DNA of 64,000 nucleotides from Hyphomicrobiales bacterium. Lineage in GTDB: Bacteria; Pseudomonadota; Alphaproteobacteria; Rhizobiales; Beijerinckiaceae. This document shows positions 1-8,870 of this stretch, in pieces. The notes under the pieces were generated by a model. That model made no database searches. It worked only from the letters and a program-made list of their open reading frames with translations, and was not told where the DNA came from. The stretch spans positions 1 to 64,000 of the forward strand of contig UCLR01000012.1 of NCBI GenBank assembly GCA_900473415.1, written 5' to 3'. Each line of letters opens with the position of its first letter. Within the stretch, counting starts at the first letter, position 1. Position numbers and translations under genes: made by a program.

Positions 1-2
1 CG

Positions 3-812
3 ACCGCCACCGAGGCGCCGCCGCTTCCTCCGACGGCCGTCGAAATTCCGGTGCCGCGCCCCCCACGACCGGAGCCGAAGCAGTCTGAAAAGCCTTCGGC
101 CACGGCCATGCTGCAGCAACCGCCCGTTAAGCCCCCTGTCCAGACGCCGCCGGCACAACCTCCAGCGGCCAGCGCGGCCCTGGCCGAGCCGCGCACCCCG
201 GCGGAACGCATCGAGCGCTATGTCCGCGATTATGACGGCGGCCCCTGCTTCTTCCTCTGGCCGATCGAGATCGGCGAGCGCCGCACGACGCTGGAAGGCT
301 TCGGCAGCGCCCCGGCGCCCTTCGTCGCCTTCGACAACGCCTTCAAGACCGCGCAGGGCTTCGAGGCTCATATCAACCTGCGCCCGGTCACGGCGGAGCA
401 ATGCCCGATGGTCGATTTCCTGCGCCAGCCGGGCGTTGCGATCGACCGCAGCCCGCGGCTCCAGATCGGCTCCTTCAACATGAAGAGCGGCGAGATCCTC
501 AACGGCTCCGTCGAAGCCGGCGGCGGCCAGAACCTCGACGTCGTCCTGATCGGCGACGACGGCCTCGTCTACAACCTCGCGAACTTCATGAAGCGCGAGG
601 CGGGGAAGGTGACCTTCAACATCAAGCTCGAATCGACCGGCGGCGCGGCCCGCCCGCAAACCGTTCTGGCGCTCGTCAGCCGCGAGGCGCTGCCGGCCCT
701 CTCCGGCCCCAATCCCGCGCCGGCCAGCGACTTCTTCGCCAATCTCAAGCTCGACCTCGCGCGCCAGAACGGCTCGCTCGGCATCGGCATCAAGTACTTC
801 CGGATCGAGTGA
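3..812 (+). CDS. C-terminal part of a conserved Hyphomicrobiales protein (5' end outside window)
   Basis: The reading frame is open from the first bases of the window, so the N-terminus is missing; an internal GTG at 51 is not a convincing start. The visible part has a Pro/Ala-rich linker followed by a globular domain with the motifs YVRDYDGG, CFFLWP and VKYFRIE-like ends. From memory of the family, this domain closes long serine/threonine-kinase-like or caspase-like proteins of Rhizobiales, but no kinase motif lies in the visible part, so that identity is inference. The role of the domain is unknown to me. Confidence 0.65.
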   Translation, partial: TATEAPPLPPTAVEIPVPRPPRPEPKQSEKPSATAMLQQPPVKPPVQTPPAQPPAASAALAEPRTPAERIERYVRDYDGGPCFFLWPIEIGERRTTLEGFGSAPAPFVAFDNAFKTAQGFEAHINLRPVTAEQCPMVDFLRQPGVAIDRSPRLQIGSFNMKSGEILNGSVEAGGGQNLDVVLIGDDGLVYNLANFMKREAGKVTFNIKLESTGGAARPQTVLALVSREALPALSGPNPAPASDFFANLKLDLARQNGSLGIGIKYFRIE

Positions 813-823
813 CGCCGCAGGCC

Positions 824-915
824 GTCATTCTCGGGCAAAGCGCAGCCTTGACCCGAGAATCTCATGACGAGAAGGCACTGGTTTCCGAGATGCTCGGGAC
901 GAGCCCGAGCATGAC
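824..915. repeat. Two-hairpin intergenic repeat, copy A
   Basis: This 92-base unit starts GTCATTCTCGGG and ends GAGCATGAC. It holds two inverted repeats: TCTCGGG paired with CCCGAGA, and GATGCTCGGG paired with CCCGAGCAT. A second unit of exactly the same length lies at 26189-26280 and differs at about 16 of 92 positions by my hand alignment. Both sit just after a stop codon. It resembles the REP/BIME-like elements of alphaproteobacteria and could act as a transcript end or mRNA stabiliser. Confidence 0.75.
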
Positions 916-935
916 GAGCATTGTCCGACCGCCCC

Positions 936-1214
936 TCACTCCTCCCGGTAGAGCACACCCCATTCCTCCTGCCAGACGCCGGCCGCATCCTCGACGACGA
1001 TCGGCGCCTTGAGCTCGTTGGCGAGACGGATGGCGGTGCGGAACGCCTCCTTCGCATCGAGCTCATCGCTGACGAAGTCGTTGACCAGCGCCCCTACGGC
1101 AAGATCGGCCGGGCAGAGCACCCGCCCGAAGGATGCGCCGCCTCGTGCGCTCAGGCTGAGCGTGATCGCATCCGCCTGCGGCTCGTCGACCTGCTCGAAA
1201 CGATTCACGGCCAT
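936..1214 (-). CDS. Small conserved hypothetical protein (92 aa)
   Basis: A 92-residue acidic soluble protein with no signal peptide or membrane segment. The start is supported by a strong purine-rich ribosome binding site (GAGGAGAGGG) a few bases before the ATG. The C-terminal half contains VVEDAAGVWQEEWG, a style seen in short uncharacterised Rhizobiales proteins; the function is unknown. It lies upstream of the SLT fusion gene's 3' end on the same strand, but the gap is ordinary and no operon is implied. Confidence 0.6.
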   Translation of the reverse strand: MAVNRFEQVDEPQADAITLSLSARGGASFGRVLCPADLAVGALVNDFVSDELDAKEAFRTAIRLANELKAPIVVEDAAGVWQEEWGVLYREE

Positions 1215-1293
1215 GCTTCCCTCTCCTCTCCCGGCTCGCCGGATCGTGCCGGGAGCGAATAAGCCGCGCGCGGGAGTGCCCGCGGCGAAGACC

Positions 1294-3087
1294 TCATTTC
1301 TTCGGCTGCGGCCGCGCCAGGCCCGGCCCCATGGTCGGCCGCACCGCGCTGTAGCGGTCCAGCCGGACCTTGATCATGTCGTTGAACTTCTTGTGCACCT
1401 CGGAGACCGAGAGCGTCTTCGTCTCGCCGCCCGCGTCGGCATAGAAGATCGGCCGATTGGCCTGCGCCGGCTTCGGCAGCAGCTCGGCCGCCTTGACGCC
1501 GGGCTGCTCCTCCATCGTCTCGATGAAGGTCTGCGCCGCGTCCGGCCCGAGGAAGTGGATCAGGTAGATCTCGCCGCCGGTGAGATGGCGCCCAAGCGCC
1601 CGCTCCAGCCTGAGCGTGTCGCGCTTCAGCATCTCCGCCGCCAGCAGCGCCGAGATGTAGGGCTCGCGCCGCATGTCGAGAACGCGCTGGCGCTCATTGG
1701 CGTCGCCGATGACGAATTGCCGCCCGGAGCGGCCGATCAGCCTGGCCTCGGCGGCGAGCCCGTGCTTCGCCCCGAACTCGTAGATCACGCCGAGCCAGGT
1801 CTGCTCGATGAACTGGTAGAGGCCGGTCGCCGAGGAGGTCATCGCCTTCACGCCGGTCGAGAAGGAGGATTCCTTGTCGGCGACCGCCATCAGCAGGGTC
1901 GGATCGGCGCCGACGACCTTACTCGCCCGCACGATCGTGTCGACGAGGTGACGGCGGATGCGGATCGGCCCGAAGGTGAGCAGTTGGTCCGGATCGCCGC
2001 TGGCCATCTGCGGGGGTACCGCCGGCCGCGCGCCCGGCCCGGTCGGCCCGGTCGGCCCCGAAGGAGGAGCGCCCTGCGTCTTCGGCGGCACCAGCAGGAT
2101 GTTGGACGGCAATTGCAGCTGGTTCACCGGCACCTGCTGCTGCGGCGCCGTATCATCCTGCGGTCTGATTGCCGCGAGCGAAGGATCGTTGTCGAGCGCG
2201 AACTGCGCGGCCTGCCGCGCGCCTTCCAGATCCTGCTCGACGGAAGACAGGATCAGCGAGGGCCGGGCCGGCGCGTCCTTCAAGGCCGGCGCCTGGAGCC
2301 CGGCCACCTCCTCGCCTGCTTCCGGCCCCGGCCGGTCCTGCTGCTGCAATCGCGCATAGGCCAGCCCGAGCACCGCCGCCGCCAAACAGGCCGCTACCGC
2401 CGCCACTCCGGCAATCGCCATGCGGCCGGAGGCCGCCTTCTTCGGCACTGCCGCCCCGGTCTCGGCTTCGCCAATGGCCGCAGGCGTCCGACTTGCCGCC
2501 GAAGCGGCAGGAGCGGAAGCCGGCTTGGCGCGCACAGCTTCGACGGCTGGAGCAGGAGGCGGAGCCGCGCGGGGTGAAACGCCCCGCGCCATCGGTGCGG
2601 CCCTCGGGACAGGCGCGGCTGCCGGCGGGACCGGACCCGGCGCGAGCTTCTCCGTCGCCGGTCGCGTGACAGGCTCGGCCTCGCCCGTGACGAGGCGGCG
2701 CAACCCCGCGAACCAGCCTTGGCCCTTCTCGCCAAAGGCCGCCAGCTCGTCGACGACGCGCTGCGCCGTGAGCCGCGGCACGCCGGCTTCGCGCGTGACC
2801 GTCGCGACCACGCCCTTGCCCGGCTGCTCGGCCATGGTCTTCAGCGCGAAGAACCAGAGCTGGAGCGGCGTGCGCCGGCTTTCCAGCGGCGTCCCGGCTG
2901 CCGGGTGGATCATGTAGTTGCAATGGTTGCAGGCAAAGCCGCGCAGCTTCGGGCGCGGCTCGAAGGTCGCGCTGCGCCCGCAGGCCGGGCAGGCCATGCC
3001 GGTCCCGCCATGGCGCAGGCGCATCAGCGCGGCGAGGCAAGCCTCCTCCGGAAACAGCGCCTGGAATTGCCGGAAGCGCTCGCTCAT
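1294..3087 (-). CDS. Zinc-ribbon / transmembrane / lytic transglycosylase (SLT) fusion protein
   Basis: A 597-residue protein with three parts. Residues about 5-115 resemble the IS1595-type transposase zinc ribbon, with CPAC at about 33-36 and CNHC at about 53-56. A Pro/Ala-rich linker leads to one membrane helix at about 222-245. The C-terminal part is a soluble-lytic-transglycosylase-like domain with the motif DKESSF (catalytic Glu near 406), SATGLYQF and a conserved C-terminal tail. The likely role is peptidoglycan cleavage in the periplasm, with the zinc ribbon on the cytoplasmic side. No transposase catalytic domain is present. I chose MSERFRQF over an in-frame Met 21 codons upstream because homology-like sequence starts there. 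Confidence 0.75.
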   Translation of the reverse strand: MSERFRQFQALFPEEACLAALMRLRHGGTGMACPACGRSATFEPRPKLRGFACNHCNYMIHPAAGTPLESRRTPLQLWFFALKTMAEQPGKGVVATVTREAGVPRLTAQRVVDELAAFGEKGQGWFAGLRRLVTGEAEPVTRPATEKLAPGPVPPAAAPVPRAAPMARGVSPRAAPPPAPAVEAVRAKPASAPAASAASRTPAAIGEAETGAAVPKKAASGRMAIAGVAAVAACLAAAVLGLAYARLQQQDRPGPEAGEEVAGLQAPALKDAPARPSLILSSVEQDLEGARQAAQFALDNDPSLAAIRPQDDTAPQQQVPVNQLQLPSNILLVPPKTQGAPPSGPTGPTGPGARPAVPPQMASGDPDQLLTFGPIRIRRHLVDTIVRASKVVGADPTLLMAVADKESSFSTGVKAMTSSATGLYQFIEQTWLGVIYEFGAKHGLAAEARLIGRSGRQFVIGDANERQRVLDMRREPYISALLAAEMLKRDTLRLERALGRHLTGGEIYLIHFLGPDAAQTFIETMEEQPGVKAAELLPKPAQANRPIFYADAGGETKTLSVSEVHKKFNDMIKVRLDRYSAVRPTMGPGLARPQPKK

Positions 3088-3153
3088 GCCGCCGCCTCGC
3101 GCTCCTTCGCTCCCTCTCCTAAGGTTACGCCGCGCGCTGCCGCGCCACAATCA

Positions 3154-4713
3154 TCACGCGCGAAGCAGCCCCAGCCGGGCGACATCCTTCAGATGCATCG
3201 CCACCTCTTCCGCCGTCGCCCGCTCCGGCAGGTCCGCCGCGCCATTGCCGGCCCCGCGCGCCTCGGCCAGGAACGCATTCATGTCGTCGAGCAGCATGCG
3301 CTGGTCGCGCGAGCCGTCGAGCAGGCAGACGAACTTGCGCACGACGACGCTGTCGAGCTGCACCGAGCGATGCCGCAGATCGGTCACCTCCAGCGCGGTC
3401 GAGGCCTGCCAGCGCGCGATGCCGCTCGCCACCGGCTTCTCGCTGATCGCGCTCGTCAGCACCGGCGGGTCCAGCCGGATATCGAGCAGCCCGGCCTTGA
3501 AGATCGCCATCAGCGCCTCTTCCAGGCGCCCGATCTCACGCGCCCGCTCGGGCCCATCCTCGATCCCGGCCGCGCGGCAGGACTGCGCGGCGAGATCGTC
3601 CCAGTGGATGCTGGCTGGCCAGATCCGGCCCAGAATGGTGAGCGCCGCCCTGCAGAGCGGCAGGTCGACCGCGAGCCGCACGCCCTCGCCGAAGACGAAG
3701 TGCTCGACGCCGGGCCTATCCTCCTCCTCGGCCTTGCGCGGCGACGGTTTCACATCGGCGGCGTGCCAGTAGGGCCGTAGCGCATCCGCCGCGATGCCCC
3801 GGCGCAGCGGCACGTCGGCCCGGCACAGAAGCGTCTGGCGGAAGGTCCGTCCGATCAGCAGGTCGAGCATCTGCTCGCGCCGCGCGGCCTCCTCGATCGG
3901 AATCTGCGCCAGAACCTGCTGCGCCGCCCCCCTCGCTCCGCCATAGGCGTTCGGAAAGGAGGCCTCTGCCAGGAACTGCAGATCATGCCGCTCCGCCACG
4001 GAAAGCACCTCGTGCAGCGCGAAGGCGCGCGCCCCGGGGTTGAGGTCATCATGGTAGAGCACATTGTCGGGCAGCTCCCCGATGTGCTCGAGGCGCTGGC
4101 GCAGAGCCATGCCGTGATAGCTCGCCGGATCGCTGGCTTCCGCCACTTCCTTCAGCACCGCCCGCGCCACCCGCACGCGCTCGCGCGGGTCCTCGATGTC
4201 GCGGACCGCATAGAGCATGATGTCGCGCGCCATGTCGCGCAGCCGACAGCCGGGCAGCGCATTGTAGCTGACATAGGCCACGCCCTGCGGCGCCAGCAGC
4301 TCTCCATAGAGCGCGATGATGCGCTCGCGCACCGCATCCGGCACCCACGAATAGACGCCATGGGCGATGATGTAGTCGAAGCGGCCGAGCTCAGGCGTCA
4401 GCGCCAGGATGTCCTCCTGCCGGAATTCCAGATTGCTCAAGCCCAGTTCTGCCGCATTTGCTCTCGCCTGCCGGACGGAATCGCCGCTCAGGTCGATGCC
4501 GAGGAAGCGGCTTGCCGGATGTTGCGCCGCCATCGGAATGAGGTTGCCGCCGCGCCCGCAGCCGAGCTCGAGCACGCGCATGGCGGAGGTCGGCGCCGGA
4601 CTCATGCCGTGGAAATGCGCGATCGTCGCCAGCCGCGACGGATGGGTCTGCGAGAAGGAGTGGCCGGGGTAAGCCACCGCGTCGTAGGGGTTGATCGCTG
4701 AAGCGCTCGTCAT
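3154..4713 (-). CDS. Class I SAM-dependent methyltransferase with regulatory domain
   Basis: A 519-residue protein. The N-terminal Rossmann methyltransferase domain shows the SAM-binding motif LELGCGRGG at about 48-56, an acidic strand end (FLGIDLS) and a DYIIAHGVYSWV motif. The middle and C-terminal parts match the layout of the 'methyltransferase regulatory domain' family, in which a helical domain and a winged-helix-like end follow the catalytic domain. The substrate is unknown; some relatives are placed near surface or lysine-methylation systems. The start MTSASAINPYD is chosen because the family motif NPYD usually begins there. It is divergent from the racemase-family gene. Confidence 0.8.
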   Translation of the reverse strand: MTSASAINPYDAVAYPGHSFSQTHPSRLATIAHFHGMSPAPTSAMRVLELGCGRGGNLIPMAAQHPASRFLGIDLSGDSVRQARANAAELGLSNLEFRQEDILALTPELGRFDYIIAHGVYSWVPDAVRERIIALYGELLAPQGVAYVSYNALPGCRLRDMARDIMLYAVRDIEDPRERVRVARAVLKEVAEASDPASYHGMALRQRLEHIGELPDNVLYHDDLNPGARAFALHEVLSVAERHDLQFLAEASFPNAYGGARGAAQQVLAQIPIEEAARREQMLDLLIGRTFRQTLLCRADVPLRRGIAADALRPYWHAADVKPSPRKAEEEDRPGVEHFVFGEGVRLAVDLPLCRAALTILGRIWPASIHWDDLAAQSCRAAGIEDGPERAREIGRLEEALMAIFKAGLLDIRLDPPVLTSAISEKPVASGIARWQASTALEVTDLRHRSVQLDSVVVRKFVCLLDGSRDQRMLLDDMNAFLAEARGAGNGAADLPERATAEEVAMHLKDVARLGLLRA

Positions 4714-5043
4714 GGCCGCCCACTCGACTTTGTTGCGGCCATTCCAGCCCGGCTGCGGCTCCGCCGCCTCATCCGTTCGCAGGAGCGAAGGCTGAAAAGA
4801 CGCAAGCGCAGACCCTGGCAATCTGGTCACACCATTAGGATCATAGCTGAAAGACCACTGCAGTCATCACCGGCAAGCCGCGGCGAAAGCGGCGAAATAC
4901 TGCCGAAACGGACTCCAGTCAGTGACGATGCGAGCCCGCACCGCGGGCGACATCATGAAGGCTGGCTTCAACTTCGGCTTCTGAAGGGGCCGGCGACTGG
5001 CTAGGCTGCTCTGGTTCTCTCGCCTGGGAGCCGGATTCGCCAG
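4714..5043. other. 330-base divergent intergenic region
   Basis: This stretch separates two divergently transcribed genes (methyltransferase and proline-racemase family) and must carry both promoters. I see no strong consensus promoter, tRNA or convincing coding sequence. A 29-codon frame beginning ATGATG on the minus strand near 4953 has no good ribosome binding site and I did not call it. Confidence 0.5.
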
Positions 5044-6072
5044 ATGCGCAGCAGCAAGATCATCCATGTCGTGAGTTGCCATGCCGCCGGCGAGGTCGGG
5101 GACGTGATCGTCGGCGGCGTACAGCCGCCGCCGGGCGCGACGCTCTGGGAGCAATCGCGTTTCATCGCCACCGACGAAACGCTGCGCAACTTCGTCCTCA
5201 ACGAGCCGCGCGGCGGCGTCTTCCGGCATGTGAACCTGCTTGTTCCGCCCAAGGACCCGCGCGCCCAGATGGGCTGGATCATCATGGAGCCGGCCGATAC
5301 GCCGCCGATGTCCGGCTCCAATTCGATCTGCGTCGCGACCGTGCTGCTCGACACCGGTATCCTGCCGATGCAGGAGCCGCTGACCGAGATCGTGCTCGAA
5401 GCCCCGGCCGGGGTGATCGAGATCCGCGCCACCTGCCGGAACGGCAAGGCCGAATCCATCAGCCTGCGCAACGTGCCCTCCTTCGCAGCAAGGCTCGATG
5501 CGACGGTCGAGGTGACGGGGCTCGGGACGCTGACCGTGGATATCGCCTATGGCGGCGACAGCATCGTCATCGTCGATGCCGCGCGCATGGGCTTCAAGGT
5601 CGCGCCCGACGAGGCGCGCGACATCGCCGAAGTCGGCATGAAGATCACGCGGGCCGCCAATGAGCAGCTCGGTTTCGCCCATCCCGGCAATACCGCCTGG
5701 GACCATATCTCCTTCTGCCAGTTCGCCGCCCCGGTCGAGCGCATCGACGGCGTGCTGACAGGTCGCAACGCGGTCGCGATTCGCCCCGGCAAGATCGACC
5801 GCTCACCGACCGGCACCGGCTGCTCGGCTCGCATGGCCGTTCTCCACGCACGCGGGCAGCTCGCGGTCGGCGAACGCTTTGCCGGCCTATCCATTATCGG
5901 CTCGCGCTTCGACTGCGAGATCGAAAGCCTGACGCAAATCGGCGAGACGCCCGCGATCGTCCCCCGCATCACCGGCAGCGCCTGGATCACCGGCACGCAC
6001 CAGCTCATGCTCGACCCCGATGATCCCTATCCCGCCGGCTATCGCCTCTCGGACACTTGGCCGAGCCTCTGA
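5044..6072 (+). CDS. Proline racemase family protein (hydroxyproline dehydratase/epimerase-like, Ser/Thr active site)
   Basis: A 342-residue member of the proline racemase / 4-hydroxyproline epimerase / trans-3-hydroxyproline dehydratase family, about the usual length. The two catalytic cysteine positions read Ser90 (motif MSGSNSIC) and Thr256 (motif [12 protein letters not shown]). True racemases and 4-Hyp epimerases have Cys at both, while the dehydratases usually keep Cys at the first and Thr at the second. This protein is therefore probably not a proline racemase; a dehydratase or a different reaction is more likely. No other hydroxyproline gene is adjacent. The cytoplasmic location is inferred from the lack of a signal peptide. 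Confidence 0.8.
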   Translation: MRSSKIIHVVSCHAAGEVGDVIVGGVQPPPGATLWEQSRFIATDETLRNFVLNEPRGGVFRHVNLLVPPKDPRAQMGWIIMEPADTPPMSGSNSICVATVLLDTGILPMQEPLTEIVLEAPAGVIEIRATCRNGKAESISLRNVPSFAARLDATVEVTGLGTLTVDIAYGGDSIVIVDAARMGFKVAPDEARDIAEVGMKITRAANEQLGFAHPGNTAWDHISFCQFAAPVERIDGVLTGRNAVAIRPGKIDRSPTGTGCSARMAVLHARGQLAVGERFAGLSIIGSRFDCEIESLTQIGETPAIVPRITGSAWITGTHQLMLDPDDPYPAGYRLSDTWPSL

Positions 6073-6113
6073 AGCAACGGTCCACAAAGCAGGGATCGGA
6101 AGCAGCGATCCCC

Positions 6114-6142
6114 TTGACACCTGCCGGTGCGATAGGGAATTT
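6114..6142 (+). promoter_or_regulatory. Likely sigma-70 type promoter of tRNA-Gly
   Basis: A perfect TTGACA -35 box (6114-6119) lies 33 bases before the tRNA. With 17-base spacing the -10 would be GAATTT (6137-6142), which is weak; the -35 box is the main evidence. Confidence 0.5.
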
Positions 6143-6152
6143 GGCCCCTGTC

Positions 6153-6226
6153 GCGGGTGTAGCTCAATGGTAGAGCAGCAGCCTTCCAAGCTGAATACGA
6201 GGGTTCGATTCCCTTCACCCGCTCCA
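6153..6226 (+). tRNA. tRNA-Gly (anticodon TCC)
   Basis: A complete cloverleaf: acceptor GCGGGTG pairs with CACCCGC, D arm GCTC/GAGC, anticodon loop CTTCCAA giving TCC, T arm GAGGGTTCGATTCCCTT, and an encoded CCA end. No integrase or repeat follows it, so it does not mark an island here. Confidence 0.95.
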
Positions 6227-6396
6227 GCTTCCTCCGAGCACCGGTTGGCCCCTCAGAGAAGACCGCGCCGTAAGCACGCCTTACCGGTCCACCGCGGGAT
6301 GGCGCCCATGCGGCATCTGCAGGGCGAGCGTCGTCTTTTCGGGACAGTTTAGCCGTATAGCTGGCGAACGGCCCCTTCAGATCGCGGTGCTTCCTG

Positions 6397-8748
6397 ATGC
6401 ATATGCGTACGCCCCTAACCGAGCTTTCCACAACGGAGTTCGGGATCGGCCAGCCTCTTCCCCGCAACGAGGATGCGATCCTCGTGCAGGGTGATGGCCG
6501 CTATACCGACGACCTGTCGGTCGAGGGGCAGCTCTACGCAGCCTTTGTCCGCAGCCCGCACGCGCATGGCGTGATCCAGGGCATCGACCTTTCGGCCGCC
6601 AAGTCGATGAAGGGCGTCGTCGCGATCTATACGGCCGACGATCTCGAGGGTCATGGCTATACCCCGCTGAAATGCGTCGTCGATATACCGAACCGGGACG
6701 GCACGCCGATGAAGCGGCCGGTGCGCAAGGCGCTGGCGACCGATAAGGTCCGCTTCGTCGGCGATCCGGTGGCAATGGTCGTGGCCCGCACCGCCGTCCA
6801 GGCACGCGACGCTGCCGAAGCCGTCTCGCTCGACATCGACATCCTTCCCGCCGTCGTCTCCGGCGAGGAGGCGATGGCAAGCGGCGCACCCCAGCTCTAC
6901 GACGACGTACCGGGCAACCTCATCGTCGATTTCCACCACGGAGATGCCGGGAAGGTCGCCGCTGCCTTTGCGAAGGCGGCCCATGTCACGAAGCTGCGGC
7001 TCGTCAACAACCGCGTCATCGTCAATCCGATCGAGCCGCGCTCAGCGATCGCGACCTATGACGGCAAGGCCAAGCGCTACACGTTGCGGGCCCCGAGCCA
7101 GGGCGTCTTCGGCATGCGCAACAACCTCGCGGCCGCCATGGGCGTACAGCCGGCGCGGATGCATCTGCTGACCGGCCATGTCGGCGGCTCCTTCGGCATG
7201 AAGTCCGCGGTGTTCCCGGAATATGTCGTGCTGCTGCACGCCGCTCGCCTGCTGAAGAAGCCGGTGAAATGGACCGACCAGCGCTCCGAGAGCTTCGTCT
7301 CGGACCACCACGGTCGAGACATGGTCTTCGACGCTGAGCTGGCGCTCGACGCGCGCGGCCGCTTCCTCGCGACGCGGTTCACCGGCATCGGCAATCTGGG
7401 CGCCTATCTCACGCCTCCCGGGCCGATGATGGCCACCCTCAACATCGGCAAGAACAGCGTCGGCATGTACCGCACGCCGCTCGTCGAGGTGCAGACCAAA
7501 TGCGTGCTCACGAACACCGTGCCGATCGCGGCCTATCGCGGCGCCGGGCGGCCTGAGGGCAACTATTTCATGGAACGGCTGATCGATACGGCCGCCAGCG
7601 AGATGGGGATCGACAAGGCGGTGCTGCGGCAGCGCAACCTCGTCGACCCGCAGAAGCTGCCCTGGGCGACACCGGTCGGCACGGTCTACGACAGCGGCGA
7701 CTTCCCCGCGCTGGTTTCCAATGCCCTCGAAGCCGCGGACTGGAAAGGCTACAAGGCCCGCCTGCGCGCGAGCAGCAAGGCCGGCAAGCTGCGCGGCCGC
7801 GGCATCGGCTGCTATCTCGAAGTCACGGCGCCCCCGAGCAATGAGATGGGCGGCATCCATTTCGAGGCGGACGGCACGGTCACCATCGTCACCGGCACGC
7901 TCGACTACGGACAGGGCCATTGGACGCCGTTCGCCCAGGTGCTGACGAGCGCGCTCGGCGTGCCCTTCGAGAAGATTCGCCTCGTCCAGGGCGACAGCGA
8001 CCGGCTGATCGCCGGCGGCGGCACGGGCGGCTCGAAATCAATCATGGCGAGCGGCTCGGCGATCCTGGAAGCGAGCGATCTCGTCATCGAGAAGGGCAAG
8101 CTGCTCGCCGCCCATTTCCTCGAGGCCGGCGTCCCCGACATCGAGTTCGCGCAAGGCCGGTTCAGCATCGCCGGCACCGACCGCTCGATCGGCGTGATGG
8201 AGATCGCCGCCAGGCTGCGGGCCGCGCCGGTCCTGCCCGACGAGTTGCCCCGGACACTGGATGTCGACCACGTCTTCAAGGCCGCGCCGTCAGCTTATCC
8301 CAATGGCTGTCACATCGCCGAGGTCGAGATCGATCCGCAGACCGGGCAGATCGAGATCGCCAGCTACGTCATGGTCAACGACTTCGGCACGGTGGTGAAC
8401 CCGATGATCGTCGAGGGGCAGCTCCACGGCGGCGTCGTCCAGGGCATCGGCCAGGCGATCTACGAGATGACCGCCTATGACGAGTCCGGCCAGCTCATGA
8501 CCGGCTCCTATATGGACTACGCCATGCCGCGCGCGGCCGACGTGCCCTTCTTCTCCTTCGCGAGCCAAGGGGTTCCGGCCAAGACCAACCGGCTCGGCGC
8601 CAAAGGCTGCGGCGAGGCCGGCTGCGCCGGCTCCCTCCCCTCGGTGATGAACGCGATCGTCGATGCGCTTGCCCCCTATGGCGTGCAGCATGTGGACATG
8701 CCGGCAACGCCTCAGGTCATCTGGAGGCTCATCCATCAGCGGGCCTGA
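6397..8748 (+). CDS. Molybdopterin-binding subunit, xanthine dehydrogenase / form II CoxL-like family
   Basis: A 783-residue large subunit of the molybdenum hydroxylase family (CO dehydrogenase / aldehyde oxidase type). The N-terminal a/b hammerhead domain (about 15-150) is followed by two Mo-cofactor domains. The active-site loop reads AYRGAGR (379-385), typical of form II CoxL-like proteins; genuine CO dehydrogenases have AYXCSFR. The catalytic Glu is in GCGEAG (Glu740). Such enzymes need an FAD subunit (CoxM type) and a 2Fe-2S subunit (CoxS type), but neither is adjacent: a tRNA lies upstream and a repeat downstream. It probably oxidises an aldehyde or N-heterocycle with partners encoded elsewhere. 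Substrate unknown. A second ATG lies two codons in. Confidence 0.85.
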   Translation: MHMRTPLTELSTTEFGIGQPLPRNEDAILVQGDGRYTDDLSVEGQLYAAFVRSPHAHGVIQGIDLSAAKSMKGVVAIYTADDLEGHGYTPLKCVVDIPNRDGTPMKRPVRKALATDKVRFVGDPVAMVVARTAVQARDAAEAVSLDIDILPAVVSGEEAMASGAPQLYDDVPGNLIVDFHHGDAGKVAAAFAKAAHVTKLRLVNNRVIVNPIEPRSAIATYDGKAKRYTLRAPSQGVFGMRNNLAAAMGVQPARMHLLTGHVGGSFGMKSAVFPEYVVLLHAARLLKKPVKWTDQRSESFVSDHHGRDMVFDAELALDARGRFLATRFTGIGNLGAYLTPPGPMMATLNIGKNSVGMYRTPLVEVQTKCVLTNTVPIAAYRGAGRPEGNYFMERLIDTAASEMGIDKAVLRQRNLVDPQKLPWATPVGTVYDSGDFPALVSNALEAADWKGYKARLRASSKAGKLRGRGIGCYLEVTAPPSNEMGGIHFEADGTVTIVTGTLDYGQGHWTPFAQVLTSALGVPFEKIRLVQGDSDRLIAGGGTGGSKSIMASGSAILEASDLVIEKGKLLAAHFLEAGVPDIEFAQGRFSIAGTDRSIGVMEIAARLRAAPVLPDELPRTLDVDHVFKAAPSAYPNGCHIAEVEIDPQTGQIEIASYVMVNDFGTVVNPMIVEGQLHGGVVQGIGQAIYEMTAYDESGQLMTGSYMDYAMPRAADVPFFSFASQGVPAKTNRLGAKGCGEAGCAGSLPSVMNAIVDALAPYGVQHVDMPATPQVIWRLIHQRA

Positions 8749-8773
8749 TGGCCTCGACGCCGTTCGAGCTCGC

Positions 8774-8864
8774 GTCATGCTCGCCCTTGTGGCGAGCATC
8801 CACGTCTTGAACACGTCCTTCGACCAGCGAAGACGTGGATGGTCGGGACAAGCCCGACCATGAC
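8774..8864. repeat. Paired-hairpin intergenic repeat (GTCATGC...CATGAC type)
   Basis: Nested inverted repeats fill the gap between two convergent genes. TGCTCGCC pairs with GGCGAGCA, CACGTCTT pairs with the later AAGACGTGG, and GGTCGGG pairs with CCCGACC. The outer ends read GTCAT and ATGAC, as in the other repeats of this window. Such a structure between convergent genes could serve as a bidirectional transcript end. Confidence 0.6.
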
Positions 8865-8870
8865 GGCGCG

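Noticed and set aside
1009..2577. Plus-strand open frame of 522 codons
   Set aside because: It is antisense to the zinc-ribbon/SLT gene, Arg-rich and without motifs.
4867..4953. 29-codon minus-strand frame starting ATGATG
   Set aside because: No ribosome binding site and no recognisable sequence; kept as intergenic.
6153..6226. tRNA-Gly as an island border
   Set aside because: No integrase, direct repeat or mobile remnant follows; the next gene looks ordinary.
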